Origin: Craterostigma plantagineum
Lineage: Eukaryota; Streptophyta; Magnoliopsida; Lamiales; Linderniaceae
Direction: 5' to 3'
Length of the DNA stretch: 64,000 nt
Assembly (NCBI GenBank): GCA_027422505.1
Contig: JAPQWV010000051.1
Coordinates: forward strand, 4,307,501-4,371,500
Shown here: piece after piece, positions 1 through 10,646 of the stretch
How the letters are laid out: every line of letters begins with the position of its first letter
How positions within the stretch are numbered: position 1 is the stretch's first letter
The notes under the pieces: generated by a model
The model's database searches: none
What the model was told of the DNA's origin: nothing
Seen by the model: the letters and a program-made list of their open reading frames with translations, nothing else
Made by a program: the position numbers and the translations under genes

Positions 1-310
1 CGCACAGTAGTTCAAAGGGCAGCCCCCAATCAGGGGCTACCATAATAGGTGTGATAAACGCATTTCAATGCGTTTATCGTAGTATTTATTCAGGGTATAA
101 TAGATGCTTTAGCAATAAATTATGTATTTATTCGATATATTCACACTTGTTTTATTGTTGAAGGAGCTTAGGACAAGTCTCGGGCGAAAAGGAGCGAAAA
201 CGAGGCAAAACGGTGCGAAAAGGGCAACACTGCCCTCGGTCACGGCCAGACGCATCACGCGTCACGGCCGTGACGAGGGACAGCGCGCGGACGAGTGGAA
301 CACTGGTGAT

Positions 311-545
311 GGTCACGGCCGTGACGTGCAATGCACGTGGCCGTGACCAAGGACAGAGAGCGCGGAGTGAAGTGCTGATGATGGTCACGGCCGTGACGTG
401 CATTGCACGTGGCCGTGACCGAGGACAGTGACCATCGCTGATGATGGTCACGGCCGTGACGTGCGATGCACGTGGCCGTGACCTTGGGCAGAAACGACGA
501 AACGCGGGCGATGTTGGTCACGGCCGTGACGCCCATGTCCCAGGC
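311..545 (+). repeat. U3 tandem palindromic repeats with G-box cores
   Basis: Four units start at 311, 383, 446 and 516 (spacing 63-72 bp), with a decayed fifth near 238-275. Each unit begins GGTCACGGCCGTGAC and ends GGCCGTGACC, so it is itself an imperfect palindrome. Units 1-3 contain GCACGTGG in the middle, a CACGTG G-box core of the kind bound by plant bZIP and bHLH factors. The array lies directly upstream of the LTR TATA box, the place expected for a U3 enhancer. The other LTR copy (6485-6700) has fewer units, and its cores are changed to CACTTG. Confidence 0.85.
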
Positions 546-566
546 CGTGACCGACACGGGAATCAG

Positions 567-574
567 TATAAAAA
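567..574 (+). promoter_or_regulatory. TATA box of the Athila solo LTR
   Basis: TATAAAAA lies just downstream of the G-box array and upstream of the R/U5 part. The same motif occurs at 6465-6472 on the minus strand in the other LTR, at the same distance from the array. This marks the U3/R side of the LTR. Confidence 0.7.
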
Positions 575-1526
575 GCCCAAATTCGACCCCGAAAAAGAGA
601 CAACTCACCAGAGATCAACTCCAAACCATCTAGGGACGAATTTAGGGCGAAAAGAACACAGAATTACATCCCGGAGCGCAAGAGACGAAGCGACGAAGAA
701 ATCACGCCCAATTGATCAGAGAACGAAGATTTATCAAGCAAGCGCCGATAATTCGCCAGTATTCAAGAATCATGAGTCTTCCTTCTCTGTTCTCTAATTC
801 TCTCGTTGTTCTCTCGTCAATTATGCGTAGCTAAATCCCGTTTGTAGTTGGGATTAGATGAACGCTAGGATTAGTCGTACTTAAGACGTATATTATCGTG
901 ATTTTGTGTTTTGACTATTTATCGTTCTATGAATATGTTTCGTCGCTTTAATATGTCTATGCGTTAAAGTGATCGTGTGGAAAAACGTTTAGGGCGACAG
1001 CTAAACAACGTTTAGGCCGTTCATAGAAGATAGGATTCGAGTATAGGGCGAAAGCAAATACTCGATCCTCGCCGTTAGTAATTATTGAATTTTAGATCCT
1101 CGCGAGCGTTTAGGGCGACAGCAAATTCGCGAGCGGGTAGGAAATTATTGCGATTTAGTCAAGATCACGTAGGGACGATTTTATTGTCTTAGTCGATAAC
1201 ACCTAGCGAGATTCGAATCCCGAGCACTTCTTTATTATCTGAAGCTTCGTATCAGTTTTAAGCGTGCTATTTGAATCTCTAGTTGATTTAGGAACGATCT
1301 GTTAGGATAAGTCGTCAAACAAATTGCGTATTTTGTTTAGGCTAAATATCGAGTCGATAGGTCACTACTAGTAATTGATTTATTCCTTGTGTTCGATACT
1401 CGTTTACTCACTTTACTGCACTACAAACGATAGGTCCACTGCCTATCGCACGTCGGTGATAGTAATTAGGTATTCGTTTTAATTATTACTTGTCGCACTT
1501 TCCATTCACACACCACGTGTCGATCA

Positions 1527-2850
1527 GGTGCTGCGATAAGTCTTTCCTTAAGTAAATTGAAAGCATGCAGACATTCGTCATTAAAATCAAACGGGGCATC
1601 TTTCTCTAACAATCTAGACATAGGACGTGCAATCTTAGAAAAATCTTTGATAAACCTACGATAAAATCCCGCATGTCCTAGGAAGCTTCTAATCGACTTC
1701 ACGTTCGAGGGAACAGGCAATTTCTCTATAGTTTCTAACTTGGCCCGGTCAACTTCGATTCCTTTAGAGGAGATCTTGTGACCGAGGACTATACCCTCTC
1801 GAACCATGAAGTGGCACTTTTCCCAATTAAGTGCCAAGTTCGTTTCCTCGCATCGTGCGAGTACGAGTTTCAGATTGACAAGCATGCTTCAAACGACGAC
1901 CCGAAAATAGAAAAATCGTCCATAAATACCTCCATTACCTCACCTACCAACTCGTCGAATATGGCCATCATGCATCGCTGGAAGGTGGCTGGGGCATTGC
2001 ATAAGCCGAAAGGCATCCTTCGGTACGCGAACGTTCCGAACGGGCAAGTGAACATCGTCTTTTCTTGGTCCTCGGGTGCTATGGGGATCTGTAAATAACC
2101 TGACAAGCCATCAAGGAAACATTAAAATGAGTGACCCGCTAACTTTTCTAGCATTTGATCAATAAATGGTAAAGGGAAATTGGCATCGTTCAACTTCCTG
2201 TAGTCAATGCAGACGAGCCAGCCGGTCACGGTTCTCGTCGGGATTAGTTCGTTCTTGTCGTTGGTGACGACCGTCATGCCTCCTTTCATGGGAACTACTT
2301 AGACCGGGCTGACCCATGCGCTGTCTGAAATGGGATAGATCATCCCTGCGTCTAGCAATTTGATCACCTCCTTCTTTACCACGTCCTTCATGTTAGGGTC
2401 GAGCCGCCTTTGGCGTTGAGCGACCGGCTTGAAATCGTCTTCCATGAGGATCTTGTGCGTGCAGTAGCTCGGGTTGATACCCCTTATGTCGGATATCTTC
2501 CACGCCAACGCCTTCTTGTGCGCCTTCAACACATCTAAGAGCTGGCCCTTCTGTCCGTCGTCGAGGTTCGACGAGATGATGACCGGCAACCCTCCATTGT
2601 TGCTCAGAAACGCGTACTCGAGGTGGTCGGGCAGCGGCTTCAATTCCAGGACCGGTGGCTCCTCGACCGAGCTCTTTTCCTTGTCCTCTTCGCTGCTCTC
2701 GTCGATAGCTATGATCGGCTCGTCGACCTCTTCCCGACACTCATCGATTGCCATAAGTGTATGCATGTCGTGATCGTCGACCTGTGACAGACCTTGCACG
2801 GAGAAGAGAAAGTCGTGGTCAAATACGTCCAAAAAGTAACATTTATTCAT
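1527..2850 (-). pseudogene. Athila-type Ty3/gypsy reverse transcriptase, broken
   Basis: Minus-strand frames give in order a pre-RT region (LPVIISSNLDD...), RT fingers (LLDAGMIYPISDSAWVSP), LVCIDYRKLND, the palm motif AYRRMPFGLCNAPATFQRCM, the catalytic FMDD box and LGHKISSKGIEVD of the thumb/connection. The frame is broken by a stop near 2297, a stop near 2126 and a frame change near 1880. It continues beyond the solo LTR into positions 1-51 and runs off the window. RNase H and integrase lie outside the window. The sequence is diagnostic of the gypsy RT family. The element is dead. Confidence 0.92.
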
Positions 2851-5285
2851 CTTGCCCGCCGCTCTTTTTCATCGAGTCGGCCATATTAAAAGTAACTTTC
2901 TCACCGTCTACTGTCAGGGTCAAAGTCCCATTCCTAACGTCTATCATGGTCTCTCCCGTCGCTAGGAACGGTCTACCTAAAATTAAGGGAACATTCTCGT
3001 CTTCCTCCATATCTAAAATAACGAAATCTGCGGGAATCACAAACTTATCGACTTTAACTAAGACATCCTCGATAACACCTCGAGGGTACTTCAACAACCT
3101 ATCAGCTAGTTGGAGGCTCATTCTAGTGGGTCGTGGCTCACCTAATCCTAAGCGCTTGAATACTAAATCTCCTATAAGATAGGGAATAGTAAAACTCCCT
3201 GGATCCTTGAGCTTCTTAGGGATCTTGCTTTGGAGAATCGCCGAGCACTCTCCTCTTAGGCAAACGGTGGAGACGTGTTCGAGCTTCCTTCTGTTCGTCA
3301 GCAGATCCTTCAAGAACTTGGCGAAGCTGGGCATCTGCGTAATAGCTTCAACGAAAGGTAAGTTAATATGCAACTCTTTACACATACCCATAAATTTACC
3401 AAACTGCGCCTCGTTCTTGTCCTTCTTCAGTTGAGCCGGGTATGGGATCTTCGGCTGGTATGGCTTTACTGGTGGCCGCTGGATCTCCGTCACCTTTTCC
3501 TTCTCGGGCTCGACCTTCTCCTTCTCAGCGTCGGCCTCCTTGACATCGTCGCCCCTGATCTCCTCAACTTCGGGCTCGTCGTGGCTCTCAAAGTTAGCAT
3601 TCTCCTTGGCCTTCTTTTTGGCGGGCACTTCTTGCAACTCTCGCCCATTCCTCAGCGTCACCGCCTTGCAGTACTCCTTAGGGTTCGGCTCGGTGTAGCT
3701 TGGGAGCGATCCCTGGGTACGCCCAGCCAACTGCTTCGCCATCTGGCCCATCTGCTGCTCCAGCTTTTTGAGCGAGGCGTCTGTGTTCTGAGCACGCAAG
3801 ACGTTCGCCTCCATGTACTCCTCCATCTTCGTCATACGGCTCTCGTGGGCTGCGGTGGTGCTGCTGAAATTCGTGAGGAGTGTCTTCATCATGTCCTTCA
3901 TCTCCCTCATGTCGTCGGATCCTCCCGCGGGCGCATTCTGGTACTGTCGTGGTGGCCCGTTTTGGAATCCGGAAGGTCTGGGCTGAAATCCTGGTGGTCC
4001 TTGGCTCTTATGGTTCTGATTCCCGTACGCCAGGTTTGGATGTGCCCGAGGCTGGAAACTTCGCTGGCCGCCTTGGTAATTTCCCATATAATCTACGTGT
4101 TCCAGCGGCTGCCCGAGTTGGCAATCTGAGGTCTCGTGGGCTGCGCCGCAAATTCTGCACAAGGGCACGTAAGGCGTGTGCTGTGTCGGTGTGGTGGTGG
4201 CTACGGCGTTCACGGGCTGAGTCTGCCCGGACTTAGGAAGCAATGCACCAATCACCGTCTGCAACTGAGAGTTCGTCGAGGCGATTTGTTGCTGGAGCGC
4301 CTCGATCTTAGCGTTAGTGGCCGTCTCCTCGCTCACTCCAAATACGCCTGTCGTCTTCATCCTGGTATTGCCCCTCATGAAACTGTTCCTCGAGTAGTCC
4401 TCAATGAGGTTCCAAGCGTCGGTCGCGTTAAGCTTCACGAGTCCTCCTCCGGCGGCTCCGTCTAGCATATGGACAGTCTGGTCGTTGAGCCCCTCGTGGA
4501 ACCTGTTGATCTGGGCTGCCTTCGACATCCCGTGTTGTGGGCATCTCTTTAATAACGCCTTGTAACGCTCCCACACCTCGTAGAGATTTTCAGACTCCTT
4601 CTGATGGAATAAAGAGATTTCTGTCTTCAATCGTAGCACCTTCGACAGTGGGAAGTAGTGGCAGATAAACGCAGCTCGCAGCTCCTCCCAGGTGGTGATC
4701 GAGCGAGGTGGTAAGGATAAACATAAAATGATACAATGTCAACGATTTCTCAAGCCAATCCTTGGCTCTGAACTTCAAAGAGAACGGGAATAACATGAGC
4801 TTAATCGCGTCGCCCGGAACACCATTGATTTTGATGGTGTCGGTCACCGTCAGAAATGCCTTCAGATGGGAGTAAGGATCGTCATCGGGGTTGCCCTCGA
4901 ACTGGGCCGTCTGAAAGATCATCTGAAGCCAAGAATGCTTCAGTTCAAAATTGTTGTTCTCGATCGGCGGGATGACAATCGCCGATTCCGTACCGCCTAG
5001 CGCGGCATTCTTGAGGAGGTCCTGAAGCGATGGTTCCTCCTCTGGAATGTTGTGGACGGGCACTCGATGGTCCGCCATGTCTACTTCTGTATTGAGACTA
5101 TCTACGGTTGTCTCTACACGTGAGTTTTGGATGGATTCCTGCGAACTATCCTCTGAATAACAGACTAACGGATCCTGAGAGCTGGCGGATGCTCCTTCGG
5201 TATCGTACTTAAGTTTCCTTCGTAACTTCCGCTTGAAATCCGGGTCTGCGTCAACGATGGGACCCGATGGATGGCTTCGGGTCAT
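2843..5285 (-). pseudogene. Athila-type gag and protease region, frameshifted
   Basis: The first frame (5285 down to about 4700) has the retrotransposon gag domain (FPFSLKFRAKDWLEKSL). After a frameshift near 4715 the second frame (4639-2843) continues with LYEVWERYKALLKRCPQHG, a zinc knuckle of CX2CX3HX4C form (CRICGAAHETSDC), a long charged linker and the retropepsin region. Protease landmarks before and after the active site are present (FTIPYLIGDLVF, then RLGLGEPRPTRMSLQLAD and the flap/C-terminal LILGRPFLATG), but the catalytic Asp motif expected between LVF and RLGLG is absent. The deletion keeps the frame. The translated Met at 5285 follows the primer site by about 200 bp, as expected for gag. 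Confidence 0.9.
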
Positions 5286-5490
5286 TCACCGCTGAGTCGT
5301 GCCTTCAATGAGCGAGAAATAAAAATTAGCGAAAAAGTAAACAATACGCCGAATAAATACAAAATCAATAACGACGCAGGAAAACAACTAATGTAAATAA
5401 CACAAATAATGCAAACAGTAAAAACAAAGAAACGTCGATATCACAGTGGCTAAAGTACCGAAAAACGGTGTTCCTAATATCAATTTAATT

Positions 5491-5507
5491 CCCCGATAAC
5501 GGCGCCA
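5491..5507 (-). other. Primer binding site of the Athila element
   Basis: The minus strand reads TGGCGCCGTTATCGGGG, six bases inside the 5' LTR. This resembles the site used by many Athila/Tat elements, which I recall as complementary to a tRNA-Asp 3' end. It fixes the element orientation as minus. Confidence 0.8.
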
Positions 5508-5513
5508 AAAACT

Positions 5514-6840
5514 TGGTCGACACGTGGTGTGTGAATGAAAAGTGCGACAAGTAATAATTAAAACGAATACTAAATTACTGTCACCGACGTGCGATAGGCA
5601 GTGGACCTATCGTTTGTAGTGTAGTAAAGTGAGTAAACGAGTATCGAACACGAGGAATAAATCAAGTAATAGTAATGACCTATCGACTCGATATTTAACC
5701 TTAATAAAATACGCAAATTGTTTGACGACTTAACCTAACAGATCGCTCCTAAATTAACTAGAGATTCAAATAACACGCTTAAAACTGATACGAAGCTTCA
5801 GATAATAAAGATGTGCTCGGGATTCGAATCCCGCTAGGTGTTATCGACTAAGACAATAAAATCGTTCCTACGTGATCTTGACTAAATCGCAGTAATTTCC
5901 TACCCGCTCGCGAATTTGCTGTCGCCCTAAACGCTCGCGGGGATCTAAAATTCAATAATTACTAACGGCGAGGATCGAGTATTTGCTTTCGCCCTATACT
6001 CGAATCCTATCTTCTATGAACGGCCTAAACGTTGTTTAGCTGTCGCCCTAAATGTTTTTCCACACGATCACTTTAACACATAGACATATTAAAGCGACGA
6101 AACATATTCATAGAACGATAAATAGTCAAAACACAAAGTCACGATAATATACGTCTTAAGTACGACTAATCCTAGCGTTCATCTAATCCCAAACACACGG
6201 GGAATTTAGCTACTCATAATAGGCGAGATAACAACGAAGATTGTAGAGAACAGAGAAGAAGAACTCATGATCTTGAATACTGGCGAATTATCGATGCTTG
6301 CGTGATAAATCTTCGTTCTCTGAGCAATTGGGCGTGATTGCGTCGTTGCTCCGTCTCTTGCGCTCCGGGATGTGATGCTTTGTTCTTTTCGCCCTAAATA
6401 CGTCCCTAGATGGTTTTGATTTGATCTCTGGTAAGTTGTGTCTTTTTCTGGGTCGAATTTGGGCTTTTTATACTGATTCCCGTGTCGGTCACGGCCTGGG
6501 ACATGGGCCTTCACGGCCGTGACCAACATCGATCGCGTCTCGCACTTTCTGCCCTTGGTCACGGCCAAGTGCATTGCACGTCACGGCCGTGACCATCATC
6601 AGTCCTGCTCTCTGCCCTTGGTCACGACCAAGTGCATTGCACGTCACGGCCGTGACCATCATCTGGCTCGCTCTCTGTCCCTCATCACGGCCGTGACGCG
6701 TAATGCCTCGTTTTCGCTCCTTTTCGCCCGAAACTCGTCCTAAGCTCCTTCAACAATAAAACAAGTGTAAATATATCGAATAAATGCATAAATTATTTGC
6801 TAAAGCTCTATTATACCCCGAATAAATACTACGTTTGTCA
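5514..6840 (-). mobile_element. 5' LTR of the Athila-type element
   Basis: On the minus strand it starts TGACAAACGTAG at 6840 and ends ACCA at 5514, right before the primer binding site. It is about 1.33 kb, shorter than the solo LTR. A 19-bp piece of the terminal hairpin is missing (the solo LTR has AACG, CATTTCAATGCG, TTTATCG before TAGTATTT), and the U3 array has fewer units. A TATA box is at 6465-6472. The matching 3' LTR lies beyond position 1. Confidence 0.88.
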
Positions 6841-6899
6841 AAAAGCCATGCAAAGAAAGAACCAGGAGCGCAGCGTGAAAGAGACGACCGGCGCAGCCA

Positions 6900-7290
6900 C
6901 GACGAAGGTCATGCGACATGTTAATCAAAAAGTCGCTAAACAAATTACTGGAGAACCTATCAAGGCCAGTCCTACCAACAAACACCATGCTCACGAGGAA
7001 AAGGTCCGTGAGAAAGATAAGAAGGTGAAACGGTGGATCATTGCGAGAGACAGCCTTGAGGCCTACATGAACAAATTGAAAACCCGAAGCAACGACAAGT
7101 ACAAGCTTGCCGAAAAATTAGAAGCGGACGAGAAGACGAAATCGCGACGATGAACAAGGAGACCCTCGAGGCGGTAGACGATAACCAAAATCTGAAGAAA
7201 AAAAGAGAACGACGAAAACCGCAAAGAAGTCGCAGAGGTGGTCGTAAATGAGATCGATGTACTCACGATAAACGAGGTGGCGCAATACAA
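6900..7290 (+). pseudogene. Decayed HSP70/BiP C-terminal fragment
   Basis: The plus-strand frame reads EEKVREKDKKVKRW, then ARDSLEAYMNKLKTRSND and KYKLAEKLEADEKTK. This follows the helical lid region of ER-type HSP70 (BiP), whose consensus there is EEDKKVKERIDARNSLE and KDKLADKLEADEKEK. After a stop and frame change near 7153 the next stretch, KETLEAVDDNQN, fits the following BiP segment EALEWLDDNQ. The nucleotide- and peptide-binding domains are absent. It lies directly beside the Athila LTR end. The assignment rests on recalled family sequence; a database search would settle it. Confidence 0.6.
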
Positions 7291-7301
7291 AACTATTCCC
7301 C

Positions 7302-7664
7302 ATGAATGTCATCAATGAGAAGAAGCCTGTTAAGGAGAACGAAGGATTCGACACGCAGAAAGCTGGCGATGATGAACTGTTCGAAAAGAATAACACGTTA
7401 GAAGAAACCAGCCAAAAGGCGAAGCTAGTCCAAGAAGGAAAGTTGATGGTCGAGCAAGATCCGAAAAGCAGAGGGACAACGAAAGAACGTAGTAACGATG
7501 AAAAAGCGCATAAGGTAGCTCGACAAGTAAGTATTGAAGCGAAGTGTTCAAAAGCATTTAAAGACGGCAAGTGGCGAGCCGCGACGTACGACAGACGAAA
7601 GCGCGTCAAATTAAAGAGCGGTGAAAGACAAAAAAACTTTGAGATTAAGGGGAGAATTTTTTGA
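7302..7664 (+). other. Lys/Glu-rich open frame of unknown origin
   Basis: A 120-codon open frame is rich in Lys and Glu, with no domain I recognise. It directly follows the HSP70-like fragment and could be continuing decay of the same inserted sequence. It ends at AAGGGGAGAATTTTT, which resembles a polypurine tract, but no LTR follows. It has no promoter or splice evidence. 7665-8064 shows only AT- and purine-rich spacer. Confidence 0.25.
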
Positions 7665-8064
7665 CTAATCTCAAAGCTGACCCACACAAAAGAAAATAAC
7701 ATAAAGCATGAAAATGAACAGTAACAAGAAAGAAGCATGAAGCGTGAGAGGCTGCGCATGCAATAGTCAAGATAGTAGCAAGAAAAAAAAGATTTTGGGG
7801 AAGAAAAATATGAAGAAGACGAAAAAAACCAATCTATCCTTAGCCGCCTAAATCTACTATGATGAATTAGATGCTTGACTATCTCTTAGTTTGTATCTAT
7901 ATATATATGTCGGTATTAGACCTTGAAGAGTAGAAAGGGGAGTGAGCTACGTGCATGTGAAGAGTGGGTGAGTGGTTGGAAAGAAGAAAAAAAAACGTGC
8001 GGGAGAGAAAAGAAAAAAACATATCTAACGTGAGAGAAAAGGGTTTGTTGCCTAAAAAAAAAAT

Positions 8065-8535
8065 TTTTTATGTATTTCTTTGACTAATTGTATTGAGCTT
8101 AGTCAACAAATTCCTCCCTTAAGCTCTGATACCAATTTGTTATTCTTAAATACAAGGATGAGAGTATGTAAATGAATAAAAATCTTGTATTTTTTTTATT
8201 TGCGTGTGTGTGTGTGTTTTGGATATATGCAAATGAGATATAGGAGGAAGAACTTTTCTTTTGTTGCAAACGTGATACAGACCCACGCAATACTCTTTCT
8301 CTCTTTTCTTCTCTCATTAATAGTATTACATTGCATGCATATATATAGATGTTTATTAAAGAGAATACAAATGCCAACTCTATTCCTATCATGCGTAGTA
8401 TCTTTATGACTATGATTTTTCTTTTCAAACATTGAGGGAAAGTTTATGGGCGCAGTCCATGAGTTGTATGGAGTTTTCTTCTGATTTGTTCTTTTTATGT
8501 ATTTCTTTGACTAATTGTATTGAGCTTAGTCAACA
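8065..8535 (-). mobile_element. SMART-like miniature LTR retrotransposon, 3' LTR truncated
   Basis: On the minus strand an LTR starts TGTTGACTAAGC at 8535 and ends ATAACA at 8138 (398 bp). After three bases comes a primer binding site TGGTATCAGAGCTT (8134-8121, initiator Met tRNA type). It is followed at once by a purine-rich tract AAGGGAGGAATT (8120-8109), then by the first 44 bp of a second LTR (8108-8065). The internal region thus consists of little more than primer site and polypurine tract, which is the plan of SMART elements. Seen without this logic, it is a 45-bp direct repeat 427 bp apart. Confidence 0.7.
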
Positions 8536-8913
8536 ATATATACCTTCCTCTCTCGCAGCTCCCAAAGCGTTCAGTTCTTGTAGAAGCTGAGACAATTTTT
8601 GTTTTTTTGGTAGATTGTTAAGAGGGAACATAGTAATGAAATTCACAAGTTATTATCCCTACCGAAATTCACTGTTGTTGGTAACCAATAGCAATTCTAT
8701 CTTTCTACATAAATGGTATGTATTTAAGGATACGTATTTGCTAACCTGGGAAAGTGTAGGGACAGCAGAAGGATCAAACTCTTCACAGCATTTTGGGTCA
8801 ATTGGAAAACAAACACGGCCTGTGAAAGGGAGAAGAAAGAATTAAGCATGTGCAAAAACCAAACTAGGCTGTAGTTGACTACAATTAGACCTGTTTTTCG
8901 ATATATGCAGAAT
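8536..8913. other. Spacer with no recognised gene
   Basis: AT-rich sequence without a convincing open frame. It ends in TGCAGAAT (8906-8913), the left target duplication of the neighbouring MITE. Confidence 0.6.
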
Positions 8914-9544
8914 TAGGGTGAGCAAAACCAGATTTTCGCATCGGATATCCGGATTTTCGGATATCAAAAAATAATATCCGTATCCGGTCCGGTTTTAATC
9001 GGATATCCAAAAATCGGATATCCGCTTTATTCGAATATTTAGATCGGATCCGCATCCGGTTTTTAAATTTAATTTTTTTAATTTTTATATTTTCCTTTCA
9101 TAATCATTTTTTTTATTTCTTATCAAAATAAAAAATATATTTTTCATATAAATTATTACACATAGTAATTAACACAATATGTGAATTAATGATTCAAAAT
9201 TACATAAAAATAATAAACACAGTACCACAAATCCACATTAATTTTTTAACTTGCATCTCGATGTTTTTGTTTTGTTTTGTTTTGATTTACAAAGGTTTTT
9301 GCAATAAAATAATATAAATATAAATATTTCTGCTTTGATGATTTTTTCACTTGTTGACCTTCATTTTTCATTTTGGGCTATTTTTGTTATTTTTTAAATA
9401 TAAAAACCGGATACCGAATATCCGGATTTTAGGCAAACCACTATCCGTATCCGATCCGGTTTTCAAACCGTATATCCGTTTTTCGGGTTTTGAAAACCGG
9501 ATACCGGATCAGAATTCGGTTTTCGGATTTTTTTGCTCAGCCTA
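8914..9544. mobile_element. hAT-type MITE rich in GGATATCC motifs
   Basis: The element runs from TAGGGTGAGCA to TGCTCAGCCTA, an 11-bp terminal inverted repeat with one mismatch. It is flanked by a perfect 8-bp direct repeat TGCAGAAT (8906-8913 and 9545-9552), the target duplication length of hAT transposons. Both subterminal regions (8930-9060 and 9405-9530) are packed with short palindromes such as CGGATATCCG and ACCGGAT, in mirror arrangement. The 631-bp body encodes no transposase, so it is non-autonomous. Confidence 0.85.
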
Positions 9545-9728
9545 TGCAGAATGGTGCCTTCACCAAATGATTCATTCATGTGCTTTGAGACCTGACAACC
9601 ATAGCACGTCAGTAATGTGTTTGCTTACCGAACAATATTTTCTGAGTTTATTAGGTAGATCACAGTTTTACTAATCGGTGTTCAGTCTATGGTTTACTGA
9701 ATTGAGAACCTTGAAAGCAGCAGGAATC

Positions 9729-9731
<3 letters not shown>

Positions 9732-9774
<43 letters not shown>
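9732..9774. repeat. (TA)n microsatellite
   Basis: About 21 TA units run directly up to the left end of the next MITE. TATATATAT continues on the far side of that element, so the element inserted into the microsatellite. Confidence 0.9.
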
Positions 9775-9777
<3 letters not shown>

Positions 9778-10158
9778 GGTCAATTCGAAATCAGGCCCTT
9801 TTAAGGGTTTGCTTTCGAATTCAGACCCTGTTTAATAGGTTAAAGGACCCATTTTATGTGGTGTAAAAAGTGGTATGAAAAATATATAAACTGGTATAGA
9901 ATGATTGTTTTGTCTTACCAAGTTTCAACATACTGGTATGTCAGAGCAATAAAGTGGTACTACAGAAAATAACTGGTATCAGATGATCATAAACTGGTAC
10001 CGGATTATGGTTTTGTGGAACAGAATTTCAACATACTGATATGTAAGAGCAATAAAGTGGTACTGCATAAAAATGGGTCCTTAAAACTAAATATTTTCCG
10101 GAGAGGGTCTGAACCCTAAATTATACTTATGGAGGGGCCTGAAATGAAAATTGCCCTA
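9775..10158. mobile_element. MITE inserted in a (TA)n tract
   Basis: The ends are TAGGGTCAATTCGAAAT...AGGCCC at the left and GGGCCTGAAATGAAAATTGCCCTA at the right. They are imperfect inverted repeats of about 25 bp. The flanks are TATATA on both sides, so the exact duplication length cannot be read. The 384-bp body has repeated ACTGGTA/GTGGTAC motifs and no coding potential. The superfamily is undecided. Confidence 0.6.
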
Positions 10159-10646
10159 TATATATTATGTAGCGGATAGAATAGACTAACCTTCAAATCA
10201 AGCCGTGGATAAGTAAAAGCGAACACAATCTCTTCGACGCACCTACGAACACTTTGATGCCTGCATTACATATGGCAAAAATAGTAACGTGTAATTCAGA
10301 ACTGAAACTTATGTTTACGAAACAAACTATGCAATCTTTCAGAGATGTGTTTTCATTATTCCGAACATTATTTTACGTTAAATAAGGAACTGAAAAGAAA
10401 GCTAAGTTGATTACACATAACTTTGTTTTCAAGTATCATATAGTTCTCCGTGAATGTGGAATTATATTCAACATAATTTTTAGCAAGGTTTAGTATGCTT
10501 AAGCCACATTAAATCTCAACCAAACCTTCTGATTTCCAGATTGTAGTAGATTCTTAAGATGACCAACCCCATCGAACAACATTAACATCATCACGCAACC
10601 GTTTATTATCCTGCCACTTCCCCCGAAGCTCAGATGTAATGGCTGC
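10159..10646. other. Spacer with no recognised gene
   Basis: Nearly 500 bp of unassigned AT-rich DNA between the MITE and a truncated LTR. No open frame above 60 codons and no repeat partner in the window. Confidence 0.5.

Larger units (their letters stand above)
52..1526 (+). mobile_element. Solo LTR of an Athila-type Ty3/gypsy retrotransposon
   Basis: This is a complete LTR (TGATAAACG... to ...CGATCA) in the plus orientation, about 1.47 kb long. It matches the reverse complement of 5514-6840 throughout. It is flanked by AGGTG (47-51 and 1526-1530), so the duplication is 5 bp if the terminal A is shared and 4 bp if the LTR keeps its CA end. Removing the LTR and one AGGTG restores an open minus-strand RT frame across the junction (positions 1-51 encode ...VAPDWGLPFELLC). 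It is therefore a solo LTR nested in an older copy of the same family in opposite orientation. U3 carries a repeat array and a TATA box. Confidence 0.9.

Noticed and set aside
152..608. Several overlapping 70-118 codon frames with TAVT.IAR.GRD repeats
   Set aside because: They are translations of the palindromic U3 array of the LTR.
52..6840. Autointegration or a palindromic retroelement suggested by the inverted LTRs
   Set aside because: Positions 1-51 continue the RT frame and (A)GGTG flanks the left LTR, so a solo LTR inserted into an older copy explains everything.
9351..9674. 107-codon frame
   Set aside because: It crosses the right end and target duplication of the hAT MITE and follows its palindromic words.
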